Program-made: the position numbers and the translations under genes | The notes under the pieces: generated by a model | The model's database searches: none | Told to the model about the DNA's origin: nothing | What the model saw: only the letters and a program-made list of their open reading frames with translations | Shown: positions 1 through 8,447 of the stretch, piece after piece | Layout of the letters: each line of letters begins with the position of its first letter | Position numbering within the stretch: position 1 is the stretch's first letter | NCBI GenBank assembly: GCA_019114265.1 | Contig: DXFV01000014.1 | Location: 1-26,738 of the forward strand | Length of the DNA: 26,738 nt | Reading direction: 5' to 3' | Source: Anaerofilum faecale | GTDB taxonomy: Bacteria; Bacillota; Clostridia; Oscillospirales; Ruminococcaceae

Positions 1-36
1 CCTGTGCGCTGTTCGCTCATCGCTGACAGCCTGTTT

Positions 37-65
37 ATTATATCATGCTCGGCTTTGTTTGTCAA
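37..65 (-). promoter_or_regulatory. Consensus sigma-A promoter facing left (downstream member of a tandem pair)
   Basis: On the minus strand the sequence reads TTGACA (60-65), a 17-base spacer, and TATAAT (37-42): a perfect match to both consensus boxes. A-tracts lie just upstream of the -35 box (minus strand of about 67-90), as in UP elements. Transcription would start near position 30 and leave the window at its left edge. The target is outside the window; the tandem arrangement with 152-180 suggests a stable-RNA operon, which is an inference. Confidence 0.8.
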
Positions 66-151
66 GCACTTTTTTCAAACTTTTTTGAAGTTCGTTCCAG
101 GCGATTCAGTTTTTGAGGCTCTGCGCGCTGCTCTCTCGAAGCAGCTTGCTT

Positions 152-180
152 ATTATACCAACACGCCCCGCAATTGTCAA
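152..180 (-). promoter_or_regulatory. Consensus sigma-A promoter facing left (upstream member of a tandem pair)
   Basis: The minus strand reads TTGACA (175-180), a 17-base spacer and TATAAT (152-157), again a perfect consensus. The upstream flank (about 183-212) is rich in A-runs on the minus strand, as in an UP element. The two promoters are exactly 115 bases apart and share flanking sequence, so they look like duplicated modules. The transcript would begin near 145 with a short hairpin (arms 127-132 and 140-145). Confidence 0.82.
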
Positions 181-258
181 CACCTTTTTTCAGGTTTTTT
201 TGATTTTTTTCGGGGTTCTTTTTACGGGAGGTGTTCTTACTTATTTATATATAGAAAA

Positions 259-282
259 GCAGCCGCCCTCTCGGGCGGCTGC
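259..282 (-). terminator. GC-rich hairpin with leftward T-tract
   Basis: Ten-base perfect inverted repeat GCAGCCGCCC / GGGCGGCTGC with a 4-base loop. On the minus strand it is followed by TTTTC and an AT-rich run, as in an intrinsic terminator for leftward transcription. On the plus strand the following bases are less T-rich. No gene that obviously needs it is visible, so it may end a small RNA or insulate the left-facing promoters. Confidence 0.5.
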
Positions 283-315
283 CGCTTTCTGCCTTCTTGC
301 CGGACTCGACCTCAT

Positions 316-334
316 CCGCCCCCTTCGGGGGCGG
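316..334. repeat. Short GC hairpin
   Basis: Eight-base inverted repeat CCGCCCCC / GGGGGCGG around a TTC loop. No T-tract follows on either strand, so it is not a simple terminator. It may be a structural element of a small transcript that ends at the 259-282 hairpin on the minus strand. Confidence 0.4.
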
Positions 335-433
335 CACACCTCTTTCCTATTATTATATACCCGGCAGCGGCAAGCGTTCGCCTTTTGCACAAAGGGAATT
401 GTGTTTCTCTGGTCACTTTTTCTAAATCAGACC

Positions 434-462
434 TTGACATTTGGGCTGGTATCGCGTAAAAT
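434..462 (+). promoter_or_regulatory. Main promoter of the fatty acid synthesis operon
   Basis: TTGACA (434-439), a 17-base spacer and TAAAAT (457-462). This is a near-perfect sigma-A promoter in the only AT-rich stretch in front of acpP. The predicted start near 469 falls inside the inverted repeat at 467-506, so a protein bound there would be expected to block transcription. Confidence 0.85.
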
Positions 463-466
463 TATC

Positions 467-506
467 TCAAACATTTTAATTAAATTATTTTAAGTAAAAT
501 GTTTGA
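467..506. promoter_or_regulatory. Inverted repeat over the operon start site, candidate operator
   Basis: Perfect 12-base arms TCAAACATTTTA (467-478) and TAAAATGTTTGA (495-506) separated by 16 AT-rich bases. The repeat covers the predicted transcription start. MarR-family FabT regulators are known to bind palindromes containing TTTGA/TCAAA half-sites in front of fatty acid genes, and a MarR gene closes this operon. The half-sites here are oriented outward and widely spaced, so the fit to the published FabT site is partial. The repeat could also act as a hairpin in the leader RNA. Confidence 0.6.
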
Positions 507-564
507 AGTAATTTGCAACAAAGTCTGCCGCCCTGGGGCGGCCATTGGAAAAGGAGAAATCACC

Positions 565-792
565 ATGTTTGAGAAAGTGCGCGACATCATTGTGGATACC
601 CTGAGCTGCTCCATCGACGACGTGACCATGACCGCCAGCCTGGCCGACGATCTGGGCGCCGACTCTCTGGACGCCGTGGAGCTGAACATGGCTCTGGAGG
701 ATGCGCTGAACGTTGCCATCCCCGACGAAGAGCTGGCCAATATGAAGACCGTGGGCGACATCGTGACCTACCTGGAGGCTCACGCTGAGTAA
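565..792 (+). CDS. acpP: Acyl carrier protein
   Basis: Carries growing acyl chains on a 4'-phosphopantetheine arm in cytoplasmic type II fatty acid synthesis. The product is 75 residues, the normal size, acidic, and has the invariant DSL motif with the modified serine at residue 34 (GADSLDAVEL). The ATG at 565 is chosen because AAGGAG lies 8 bases upstream (551-556); an upstream in-frame extension to 499 would place the start inside the operator repeat and lacks a ribosome site. It is the first gene of the operon. A small hairpin (527-542) sits in the leader just before the ribosome site, and another follows the gene at 805-828, which may help give acpP more product than the genes behind it. 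Confidence 0.97.
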   Translation: MFEKVRDIIVDTLSCSIDDVTMTASLADDLGADSLDAVELNMALEDALNVAIPDEELANMKTVGDIVTYLEAHAE

Positions 793-804
793 GCTCCCTT
801 CCCC

Positions 805-828
805 CGCCCTGCCGCCCGTGGCAGGGCG
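805..828 (+). terminator. Intercistronic hairpin, possible attenuator between acpP and accB
   Basis: Nine-base stem CGCCCTGCC / GGCAGGGCG with a 6-base loop, followed by AATTTTAT. The T-run is short, so it may be a leaky terminator or an mRNA-stabilising 3' end for acpP rather than a full stop; accB has no promoter of its own that I can see. Confidence 0.55.
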
Positions 829-875
829 AATTTTATACCGGGCCGCACGGCCTTTGATGACAAGGAGAAACCCGT

Positions 876-1346
876 ATGGAATTGGAACAGATCCGCGCCC
901 TGCTTGCGGCGTTTGACGAAAGCGAGGCCGTCAGCCTGAAACTTCGCTGCGGCGAGATGGACATCCAGCTGAAAAAGGCCGCTGCCTGTGCGCCGGCTGT
1001 CTCGGCTGCACCGGTGGCCCCCGTCGCTCCGGCCCCGGTGATGCCCGCCGCCCCTGCTGCCGCACCGGCCGTGCCCGAAGCCGTTTCCGCCCCGGCCGAA
1101 CGTGCGGGCGAGACCATCAACGCGCCGCTGGTGGGCACCTTCTACGCCGCCAGCGCGCCCGGCGAAGCCCCCTTTGTGCAGGCGGGCAGCCAGGTGAAGC
1201 AGGGCGACACCGTCTGCCTGCTGGAAGCCATGAAGATGATCAGCGAGGTGCCCGCCCCCTTCGACTGTGTGATCGAGGAGGTGCTGGCCAAAGACGGCGA
1301 GCTGGCCGCCTTCGACAGCCCGCTGTTCCGTGTGCGCCGCCTGTAA
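876..1346 (+). CDS. accB: Biotin carboxyl carrier protein of acetyl-CoA carboxylase
   Basis: Carries carboxybiotin between the biotin carboxylase and the carboxyltransferase of acetyl-CoA carboxylase. The product has 156 residues, typical of the family: an N-terminal helix-rich part (1-37), a long Ala/Pro linker (about 38-76), and a biotinyl/lipoyl domain (about 80-156) with the EAMKM motif, the biotinylated lysine being residue 120. The thumb-like segment common in BCCP is present before the motif. AAGGAG at 862-867 supports the ATG at 876. It lies 83 bases after acpP and 15 bases before accC. Confidence 0.96.
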   Translation: MELEQIRALLAAFDESEAVSLKLRCGEMDIQLKKAAACAPAVSAAPVAPVAPAPVMPAAPAAAPAVPEAVSAPAERAGETINAPLVGTFYAASAPGEAPFVQAGSQVKQGDTVCLLEAMKMISEVPAPFDCVIEEVLAKDGELAAFDSPLFRVRRL

Positions 1347-1361
1347 GGGAGGGGAATTGCT

Positions 1362-2737
<1,376 letters not shown>

Positions 2738-2741
<4 letters not shown>

Positions 2742-3625
2742 TGCAGAACCCGTTCGGTCAGCGCCGTGCCCGGCTGCTGGGTCTGAGCCAGCTGCGCGGA
2801 AAGACCGCCGCGCCTGCGCCCGCCCCCGCCGACGAGCCCTCCCCCTTTGTGGCCTGCGCCGGATGCGGCGAGGCGCTCTCCCGCTCCCAGCTGAAGGCGA
2901 ACCTGGGAGTGTGCCCGCTGTGCGGGCATCATCACCCCATCTCGGCCCCGGTGCGCCTGGCGGCGCTGCTGGATGAGAACACCGCCCGTCCGCTGCTGTG
3001 CAAAAGCGGCTTTATGATCGACCCGCTGAAATTTTCCGGTTATGCCGAGAAGCTGGCGGGGCTGCGCCGCAAGACCGGCCTTTCGGACGCGGTGCTGGCC
3101 GCTGCCGGCAAGATTGACGGCCAGAGCGCCGTGGTGGCGGTGATGGACAGCCGCTTTCTGATGGGCAGCATGGGCGCCGCCGTGGGCGAGACCATCACCC
3201 GCACGGTGGAGTATGCACACCGCCACAAGCTGCCGCTGATCATCTTCTGTGCCAGCGGCGGGGCCCGGATGCAGGAGGGCGCCGTGTCGCTGATGCAGAT
3301 GGCCAAGACCAGCGCCGCGCTGGCCCGCTTTTCCGAGGACGGCGGCCTCTACATCGCGGTGCTCACCCACCCCACCACCGGCGGCGTCAGCGCCAGCTTT
3401 GCGATGCTGGGCGACATCACGCTGGCCGAGCCGGGCGCGCTGGTCGCCTTTGCCGGGCCGCGCGTGATCGAGCAGACCATCGGCGAGAAGCTGCCCGAAG
3501 GCTTCCAGCGCGCCGAGTATCTGGAATCCCACGGCTTTGTGGACCAGGTGGTGCCGCGCGGGGAGATGAAGGCCGTGCTGGCCCGCCTGCTGCGGCTGCA
3601 CGCCAAAGGAGGAAAGCGCGCATGA
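2738..3625 (+). CDS. accD: Acetyl-CoA carboxylase carboxyltransferase, beta subunit
   Basis: Together with AccA transfers the carboxyl group from carboxybiotin to acetyl-CoA. The 295-residue product has the AccD zinc ribbon, cysteines 40, 43, 59 and 62 (CAGC ... CPLC), followed by the crotonase-fold carboxyltransferase core with the conserved SGGARMQEG segment and PTTGGVSASFAMLGD. The N-terminal 35 residues are Ala/Pro-rich and variable in the family. Two adjacent ATG codons (2738 and 2741) are possible; the first overlaps the accC stop by 4 bases. It overlaps accA by 4 bases. Confidence 0.96.
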
Positions 3626-4560
3626 TGAAGGAACTGGAACAGCGCATCGCCGCGCTGGAAAAACAGATCGAAGAGCTGGACGTCTCCACCGAGGTGGGGC
3701 GTCTGCAGGAGAGCCAGATGCGCCGGGATCTGGCCGAGCTGCGCGAGGCGTATGTGCCCCGCTCGGCGGCCGACCGGGTCTACCTGGCCCGCCATCCCGC
3801 CCGCCCCGGCATCACCGACTACATCGACGCCCTGTTCACCGATTTCTTTGAACAGAAGGGCGACCGCCTCTGCCGCGAGGACGGCAGCATCCTGGGCGGC
3901 GTGGCCCTCTTTCACGGCATCCCGGTGACCGTGATCGGCCACCGCAAGGGGAAATCCCTCGCCGAAAACCTGGCCTGCAACTTCGGCATGCCGGGCCCGG
4001 AGGGATACCGCAAGGCGCTGCGCCTGATGAAGCAGGCCGAGAAGTTCGGCCGCCCCATCATCACCTTCATCGACACCCCCGGCGCCTACCCCGGCAAGGA
4101 GGCCGAGGAGCGCGGGCAGGCCGCCGCCATCGCGGAAAACCTGGCCTATATGAGCGGCCTCACCGTGCCGGTGATCGCCGTGGTGACCGGCGAGGGCAAC
4201 AGCGGCGGCGCGCTGGCGCTGGGCGTGGGCAACACGGTGCTGATGCTGGAAAACGCCATCTACGCCGTGCTGAGCCCCGAAGGGTTTGCCAGCATCCTGT
4301 GGAAGGATTCCTCCCGCGCGGCCGAGGCCTGCGAGGTGATGAAGCTCACCGCCCGGGACCTTTTGGAGCTGGGCCTGATCGACGGCATCCTGCCTGAACC
4401 GCCCGGCGGGGCGCACACCGCGCCCGCCGCCGTGTTCGAGGCGCTGGACAAAGAGCTGCAATCCCGGCTGCATGCGCTGCGCAAGATGCGCCCGGCCGCG
4501 CTGGCCGCCCAGCGGTATCAGAAATTCCGCGCGATGGGCGCGCAGAAGGAGGACGCATGA
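3622..4560 (+). CDS. accA: Acetyl-CoA carboxylase carboxyltransferase, alpha subunit
   Basis: Partner of AccD in the alpha2-beta2 carboxyltransferase. The 312-residue product starts with a short coiled-coil helix (about 1-45), characteristic of AccA, then the carboxyltransferase domain with PGAYPG, EGNSGGALALG and the ENAIYAVLSPEGFASILWKD stretch. The start is the ATG at 3622 in the ATGA overlap with accD; a second ATG follows immediately (3625). With accB, accC and accD this completes the four-subunit enzyme in one operon, in the order B-C-D-A. Confidence 0.96.
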   Translation: MMKELEQRIAALEKQIEELDVSTEVGRLQESQMRRDLAELREAYVPRSAADRVYLARHPARPGITDYIDALFTDFFEQKGDRLCREDGSILGGVALFHGIPVTVIGHRKGKSLAENLACNFGMPGPEGYRKALRLMKQAEKFGRPIITFIDTPGAYPGKEAEERGQAAAIAENLAYMSGLTVPVIAVVTGEGNSGGALALGVGNTVLMLENAIYAVLSPEGFASILWKDSSRAAEACEVMKLTARDLLELGLIDGILPEPPGGAHTAPAAVFEALDKELQSRLHALRKMRPAALAAQRYQKFRAMGAQKEDA

Positions 4561-5519
4561 ACGGTATCACCATCCTGTCTGCCGCGGCGGCGCTGCCCGC
4601 CCGGCGGATGACCAACGACGACATGGCCGCCATCGTGGACACCAGCGACGAGTGGATCTCCACCCGCACCGGGATCCGCCAGCGGTATTTCTGCGCCGGG
4701 GAGGAGACGGTGTGGCAGCTGGCCGCCCGCGCCGCCCGCCGCGCACTGGACGAGGCGGGCATCGACCCCGCCCGCCTGGCCGCCTGTGTGGTGGCCACCA
4801 TGTCCCCCGCCTACGCCACCCCCTCCACCGCCTGCCTGGTGCAGCGGGAACTGGGGCTGGAGGAAAGCATCCTCTGCTTCGACCTCAACGCCGCCTGCAG
4901 CGGCTTTGTGTTCGCGCTGGAAACGGTGCGCGGCCTTGTGACCGACGAGAAGCCCTATGCGCTGGTGATCGGCGCCGAGGCGCTGAGCCATATCACCGAT
5001 TTTTCCGACCGCTCCACCTGCGTGCTGTTCGGCGACGGCGCCGGCGCGGTGGTGGTGGCAAAGAGCGGCGCCCCCTTTGCCTGCGTGCACGGCGCGCGGG
5101 GAAACAGCGAGGCGCTGGTCTGCCCGGCGTTCGGCAGCGAAAAGCAGTATCTGGGGATGGACGGCCGCGCGGTGTTCCGCTTTGCGGTGGACATCCTGCC
5201 CCGCTGCATCGGCGGTGTGCTGGACAAAAGCGGCCTTGCGATGGAGGACATCGACTATTTTGTCTGCCACCAGGCCAACCGCCGCATCCTCGACCATGTG
5301 GTGAAATCCATGAAGGCGGACCCCGCCAAATTTTATATGAATCTTGCCCGTTACGGCAACACCTCGGCCGCCAGCATCCCGCTGGCCCTGGCCGACATGC
5401 ACACCGAGGGTCTTCTGCGCCCGGGCATGCGCCTGGTCTGCGCCGGTTTCGGCGGCGGCTTCACGTGGGGCGGCGTGCTTGTGTGCTGGAGAGAGAAAGG
5501 AGAGCATCTATGCGACTGA
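4557..5519 (+). CDS. fabH: 3-oxoacyl-ACP synthase III
   Basis: Starts fatty acid synthesis by condensing an acyl-CoA primer with malonyl-ACP. The 320-residue product matches the family length and shows the catalytic triad Cys114 (NAACSGF), His238 (CHQAN) and Asn268 (GNTSAAS), plus the GDGAGAVVV and C-terminal GFGGGFTWGG motifs. The ATG lies in an ATGA overlap with accA. The 3' end overlaps fabK by 10 bases. Whether it prefers acetyl-CoA or branched primers cannot be told from the sequence by eye. Confidence 0.96.
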   Translation: MNGITILSAAAALPARRMTNDDMAAIVDTSDEWISTRTGIRQRYFCAGEETVWQLAARAARRALDEAGIDPARLAACVVATMSPAYATPSTACLVQRELGLEESILCFDLNAACSGFVFALETVRGLVTDEKPYALVIGAEALSHITDFSDRSTCVLFGDGAGAVVVAKSGAPFACVHGARGNSEALVCPAFGSEKQYLGMDGRAVFRFAVDILPRCIGGVLDKSGLAMEDIDYFVCHQANRRILDHVVKSMKADPAKFYMNLARYGNTSAASIPLALADMHTEGLLRPGMRLVCAGFGGGFTWGGVLVCWREKGEHLCD

Positions 5520-6445
5520 ATCAACTGCTTGGCACCGAATTCCCCCTGATCCAGGGCGGTATGGCCAACATCGCCACCGGTAAATTTGCCGCCGCCGTGT
5601 CGAACGCCGGCGCGCTGGGTCTGATCGGCGCGGGCGGCATGAAGGCCGACCAGCTGCGCGAGGAGATCCGCATCTGCAAATCGCTCACCGACAAGCCCTT
5701 CGGCGTGAACATCATGCTGATGAACCCCGACGCCGACGAGATGGCCCAGATCGTGATCGACGAGCAGATCCCGGTGGTCACCACCGGCGCGGGCAATCCC
5801 GGCAAATACGTCCCGGCCTGGAAGGCCGCGGGCATCAAGGTGATCCCGGTGGTCCCCGCCGTGGTGCTGGCCAAGCGGCTGGTGGCCGCGGGCGTGGACG
5901 CTGTGATCGCCGAGGGCACCGAGAGCGGCGGCCATGTGGGCGAGATGACCACGATGGCGCTGGTCCCGCAGGTGGCCGACGCGGTGGACGTGCCGGTGAT
6001 CGCCGCCGGCGGCATCGCGGACGGACGCGGCCTGATGGCTGCCTTTGCGCTGGGCGCGGTGGGCGCACAGCTGGGCACCTGCCTGCTGGCCAGCGAGGAG
6101 TGCCCCATCCACGAAAACTACAAAGCCGCCATCCTGAAAGCGGCCGACAGCGACACCACCGTCACCGGCCGCATCGCCGGCGTTCCGGTGCGCATCCTGA
6201 AAAACCGCATGGCGCGCCAGTATCTGAAGCAGGAGAAGGCGGGCGCCGACAAGATGGAGCTGGAAAAATACACTCTGGGCTCGCTGCGCCGCGCCGTGTT
6301 CGACGGCGACGTCGACACCGGCAGTCTGATGGCCGGCCAGGTGGCCGGCATGGTGCACGAGATCCGCCCGCTGCGCGCGATCTTTGAGGACATGATGAGC
6401 GGCGCCAAGGACTGCCTTGCCCGCCTGAACGAGGAAGGCGTATGA
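5510..6445 (+). CDS. fabK: Enoyl-ACP reductase II (FMN-dependent)
   Basis: Carries out the last step of each elongation round, reduction of trans-2-enoyl-ACP, with FMN and a nicotinamide cofactor. The 311-residue product is full length for FabK. It opens with LLGTEFPLIQGGMA, has the TTGAGNP segment, the ESGGHVGEMTT motif with the likely catalytic His142, and the phosphate-binding AAGGIADGRG motif. AAAGGAGAG just upstream of the ATG at 5510 supports the start, inside the end of fabH. No fabI is in this window, so FabK is probably the main enoyl reductase. Confidence 0.93.
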   Translation: MRLNQLLGTEFPLIQGGMANIATGKFAAAVSNAGALGLIGAGGMKADQLREEIRICKSLTDKPFGVNIMLMNPDADEMAQIVIDEQIPVVTTGAGNPGKYVPAWKAAGIKVIPVVPAVVLAKRLVAAGVDAVIAEGTESGGHVGEMTTMALVPQVADAVDVPVIAAGGIADGRGLMAAFALGAVGAQLGTCLLASEECPIHENYKAAILKAADSDTTVTGRIAGVPVRILKNRMARQYLKQEKAGADKMELEKYTLGSLRRAVFDGDVDTGSLMAGQVAGMVHEIRPLRAIFEDMMSGAKDCLARLNEEGV

Positions 6446-7515
6446 GCCGGTTCGATTTGTCCCGCCTCCCGGTCCCGGTGATCCAGGGCGGCATGGGGGT
6501 GGGCGTTTCGCTGGGGAACCTGGCCGGGCATGTGGCCGGATGCGGCGGCATGGGCGTGATCTCCACCGCCAACCCCGGCTATGCCGAGCCGGATTTCTGG
6601 CAGGACCCGGGCGCGGCCAACCTGCGCGCCCTCACCGCCCAGATCCGCAAGGCCAAGGAGATCGCCGGCGGGATGGGAATGGTGGCCATCAACGCGATGG
6701 TGGCCACCACCCGCTACGCCGAGACGGTGGCCGCCGCCATCGCCGCCGGTGTGGATGCGGTGATCTCGGGCGCGGGGCTGCCGCTGGAGCTGCCCGGTAT
6801 CCCCGGCGCCGACCGGGTGGCGCTCGCGCCCATCGTGTCGGGCGGGAAGGCCGCGAACACCATCTGCAAGCTGTGGCACCGCCGGTTTTCCCGCATGCCC
6901 GACTTTGTGGTGGTGGAAGGCCCGCTGGCCGGCGGGCACCTGGGATTTTCCCGGGAGGAGGCCGAGCATCCCCGCCCGCTGGAGGAGCTGGTGGGCGAGG
7001 TGTGCGCCGCGCTGGAGCCGTGGCGCGCCCGGTATGGGCAGGAGATCCCCGTCTTTGCGGCGGGCGGCGTGTTTGACGGGGCGGACATCGCCCGGATGCA
7101 GGCCGCCGGCGCGGCGGGCGCGCAGATCGCCACCCGCTTCATCGCCACCGAGGAATGCGACGCCGCCCCCGCCTACAAGCAGCGGATGGTGGAGGCCAAA
7201 GCCGAGGACGTGCGCATCGTGAAAAGCCCGGTGGGCATGCCGGGGCGCGCGCTGTACAGCCCGCTGATCCGGCGGCTGGAGACCGAGGGGCGCATCCCGC
7301 CCGCGCGCTGCGCGAACTGCCTTGTCCCCTGCGACCCCGCCGCCACCCCCTACTGCATCACCCGCGCCCTCATCGAAGCGGTGAAGGGCAACTGGGAGGA
7401 AGGGCTGTTCTTCTGCGGCGCGAACGTGGGCCGCATCCAGGGCATCACCACCGTAAAAACACTGATGCAGCAGCTGACCACAGAATGGCAGACAGCCAGA
7501 AGGAGCAAACCATGA
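6442..7515 (+). CDS. Second FMN-dependent NPD-family oxidoreductase with C-terminal cysteine cluster
   Basis: Belongs to the nitronate monooxygenase/FabK flavoprotein superfamily: 357 residues, opening PVPVIQGGMGVGVS, with VEGPLAGGHLGF (His166 aligned with the catalytic histidine of the family) and AAGGVFDGADI for FMN phosphate binding. It is 46 residues longer than the FabK next door. The C-terminal part carries four closely spaced cysteines, C290, C293, C297 and C305 (CANCLVPC ... YC), followed by TRALIEAVKGNWEEG. I recall similar tails in anaerobe members of this family, possibly binding a metal or Fe-S cluster, but the function is not established. It overlaps fabK and fabD by 4 bases on each side, so a role in lipid metabolism is likely; it could be a reductase for another enoyl substrate or a protective flavoenzyme. 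Confidence 0.8.
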   Translation: MSRFDLSRLPVPVIQGGMGVGVSLGNLAGHVAGCGGMGVISTANPGYAEPDFWQDPGAANLRALTAQIRKAKEIAGGMGMVAINAMVATTRYAETVAAAIAAGVDAVISGAGLPLELPGIPGADRVALAPIVSGGKAANTICKLWHRRFSRMPDFVVVEGPLAGGHLGFSREEAEHPRPLEELVGEVCAALEPWRARYGQEIPVFAAGGVFDGADIARMQAAGAAGAQIATRFIATEECDAAPAYKQRMVEAKAEDVRIVKSPVGMPGRALYSPLIRRLETEGRIPPARCANCLVPCDPAATPYCITRALIEAVKGNWEEGLFFCGANVGRIQGITTVKTLMQQLTTEWQTARRSKP

Positions 7516-8447
7516 AACTTGCATTTTTATACGCCGGGCAGGGCAGCCAGCACGCCGGCATGGGCAAAGACCTGTATGAGCACAGCGCGGCCTTCCGCGC
7601 CGTGTTCGACAGCGTGCAGCTGGACTTCGACCACAAAGCCCTCTGCTTCGACGGCCCCGACGAGACCCTCTCCGACACCCGCTACACCCAGCCCTGCATG
7701 GTGGCCTTTGCCTGCGGCGTGACCGCCGCGCTGGCCGCCGAGGGCATCCTCCCCGAAGCCGCCGCCGGCTTGAGCCTGGGCGAGTATTCGGCGCTGGCCT
7801 GTGCCGGCGTGTTCACCCCCGAGCAGGCCATCCGGCTGGCCGCCTTCCGCGGCGCGGCGATGGCGAGCGCGGTGCAGGGGCGCGCCTGCGGCATGGCCGC
7901 GGTGCTGGGCCTTGCGCGCGAAACGCTGGCCGCATGCTGTGAACAGGCATCGGGACAGGGCGTGTGCGAGATCGCAAACTACAACTGTCCCGGCCAGCTG
8001 GTGATCGCCGGCGACGAGGCCGCCGTGAATGCCGCCTGCCAGCTTGCCAAGGAGGCGGGCGCCCGCCGCTGTGTGCCGCTGAAGGTCAGCGGCCCGTTCC
8101 ACACCAGCCTGATGGCCCCGGCGGGCGAGGCCCTGAAAGACCGCTTTGCAGGCGAGGCCTTCGGCGAGATGAAGCTGCCGGTGGTGTTCAACTGCCTGGG
8201 CCGCGCCAAAGCGGAGGAGGAGAGCATCCCCGCGCTGCTGGTGCGGCAGGTGCAGTCCAGCGTGTATTTTGAGGACAGCATCCGCTGGCTGGAGGAACAC
8301 GGCTTCGACACCGTCGTCGAGGTGGGGCCCGGCAAGGCGCTGTCCGCCTTTGTGAAAAAGACCGCCAAATCCATCCGCGTGCTGAACGTGGAGGATGTGC
8401 CCAGCCTGCAGGCCACCGTGGCCGCCCTGAAAGGAGAAAACGCATGA
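7512..8447 (+). CDS. fabD: Malonyl-CoA:ACP transacylase
   Basis: Moves malonyl from CoA to ACP. The 311-residue product has the N-terminal AFLYAGQGSQ motif, the nucleophile Ser88 in GLSLGEY, His197 in GPFHTSLM as its partner, and VEVGPGKALS near the C terminus. The ATG at 7512 overlaps the stop of the upstream gene (ATGA) and has AGAAGGAGC in front (7498-7506). The gene overlaps fabG by 4 bases. Confidence 0.96.
   Translation: MKLAFLYAGQGSQHAGMGKDLYEHSAAFRAVFDSVQLDFDHKALCFDGPDETLSDTRYTQPCMVAFACGVTAALAAEGILPEAAAGLSLGEYSALACAGVFTPEQAIRLAAFRGAAMASAVQGRACGMAAVLGLARETLAACCEQASGQGVCEIANYNCPGQLVIAGDEAAVNAACQLAKEAGARRCVPLKVSGPFHTSLMAPAGEALKDRFAGEAFGEMKLPVVFNCLGRAKAEEESIPALLVRQVQSSVYFEDSIRWLEEHGFDTVVEVGPGKALSAFVKKTAKSIRVLNVEDVPSLQATVAALKGENA

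Larger units (their letters stand above)
181..430. other. Non-coding AT/GC-mosaic intergenic stretch
   Basis: I see no convincing protein gene here: the open frames on the plus strand lack a ribosome binding site and have low-complexity, unrecognisable products. The stretch contains two GC-rich hairpins (annotated separately) and a minus-strand TATAAT box at 352-357 without a good -35 partner. A 24-codon minus-strand frame runs from an ATG at 314-316 to a TAA after the 259-282 hairpin, but has no supporting homology I can name. Confidence 0.5.

Noticed and set aside
4..493. Two overlapping plus-strand frames of 151 and 126 codons
   Set aside because: They run through promoters, hairpins and T-runs, have no ribosome site and no recognisable product.
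467..506. The acpP inverted repeat as a FapR operator
   Set aside because: As I remember it, the FapR site is a compact palindrome with TTAGTACC-type half-sites; the sequence here does not match and no fapR or plsX gene is in the window.
6442..7515. Naming the second NPD flavoenzyme as a FabK duplicate or PfaD
   Set aside because: It is longer, has a cysteine tail absent from FabK and lacks polyketide synthase neighbours, so only the superfamily assignment is justified.
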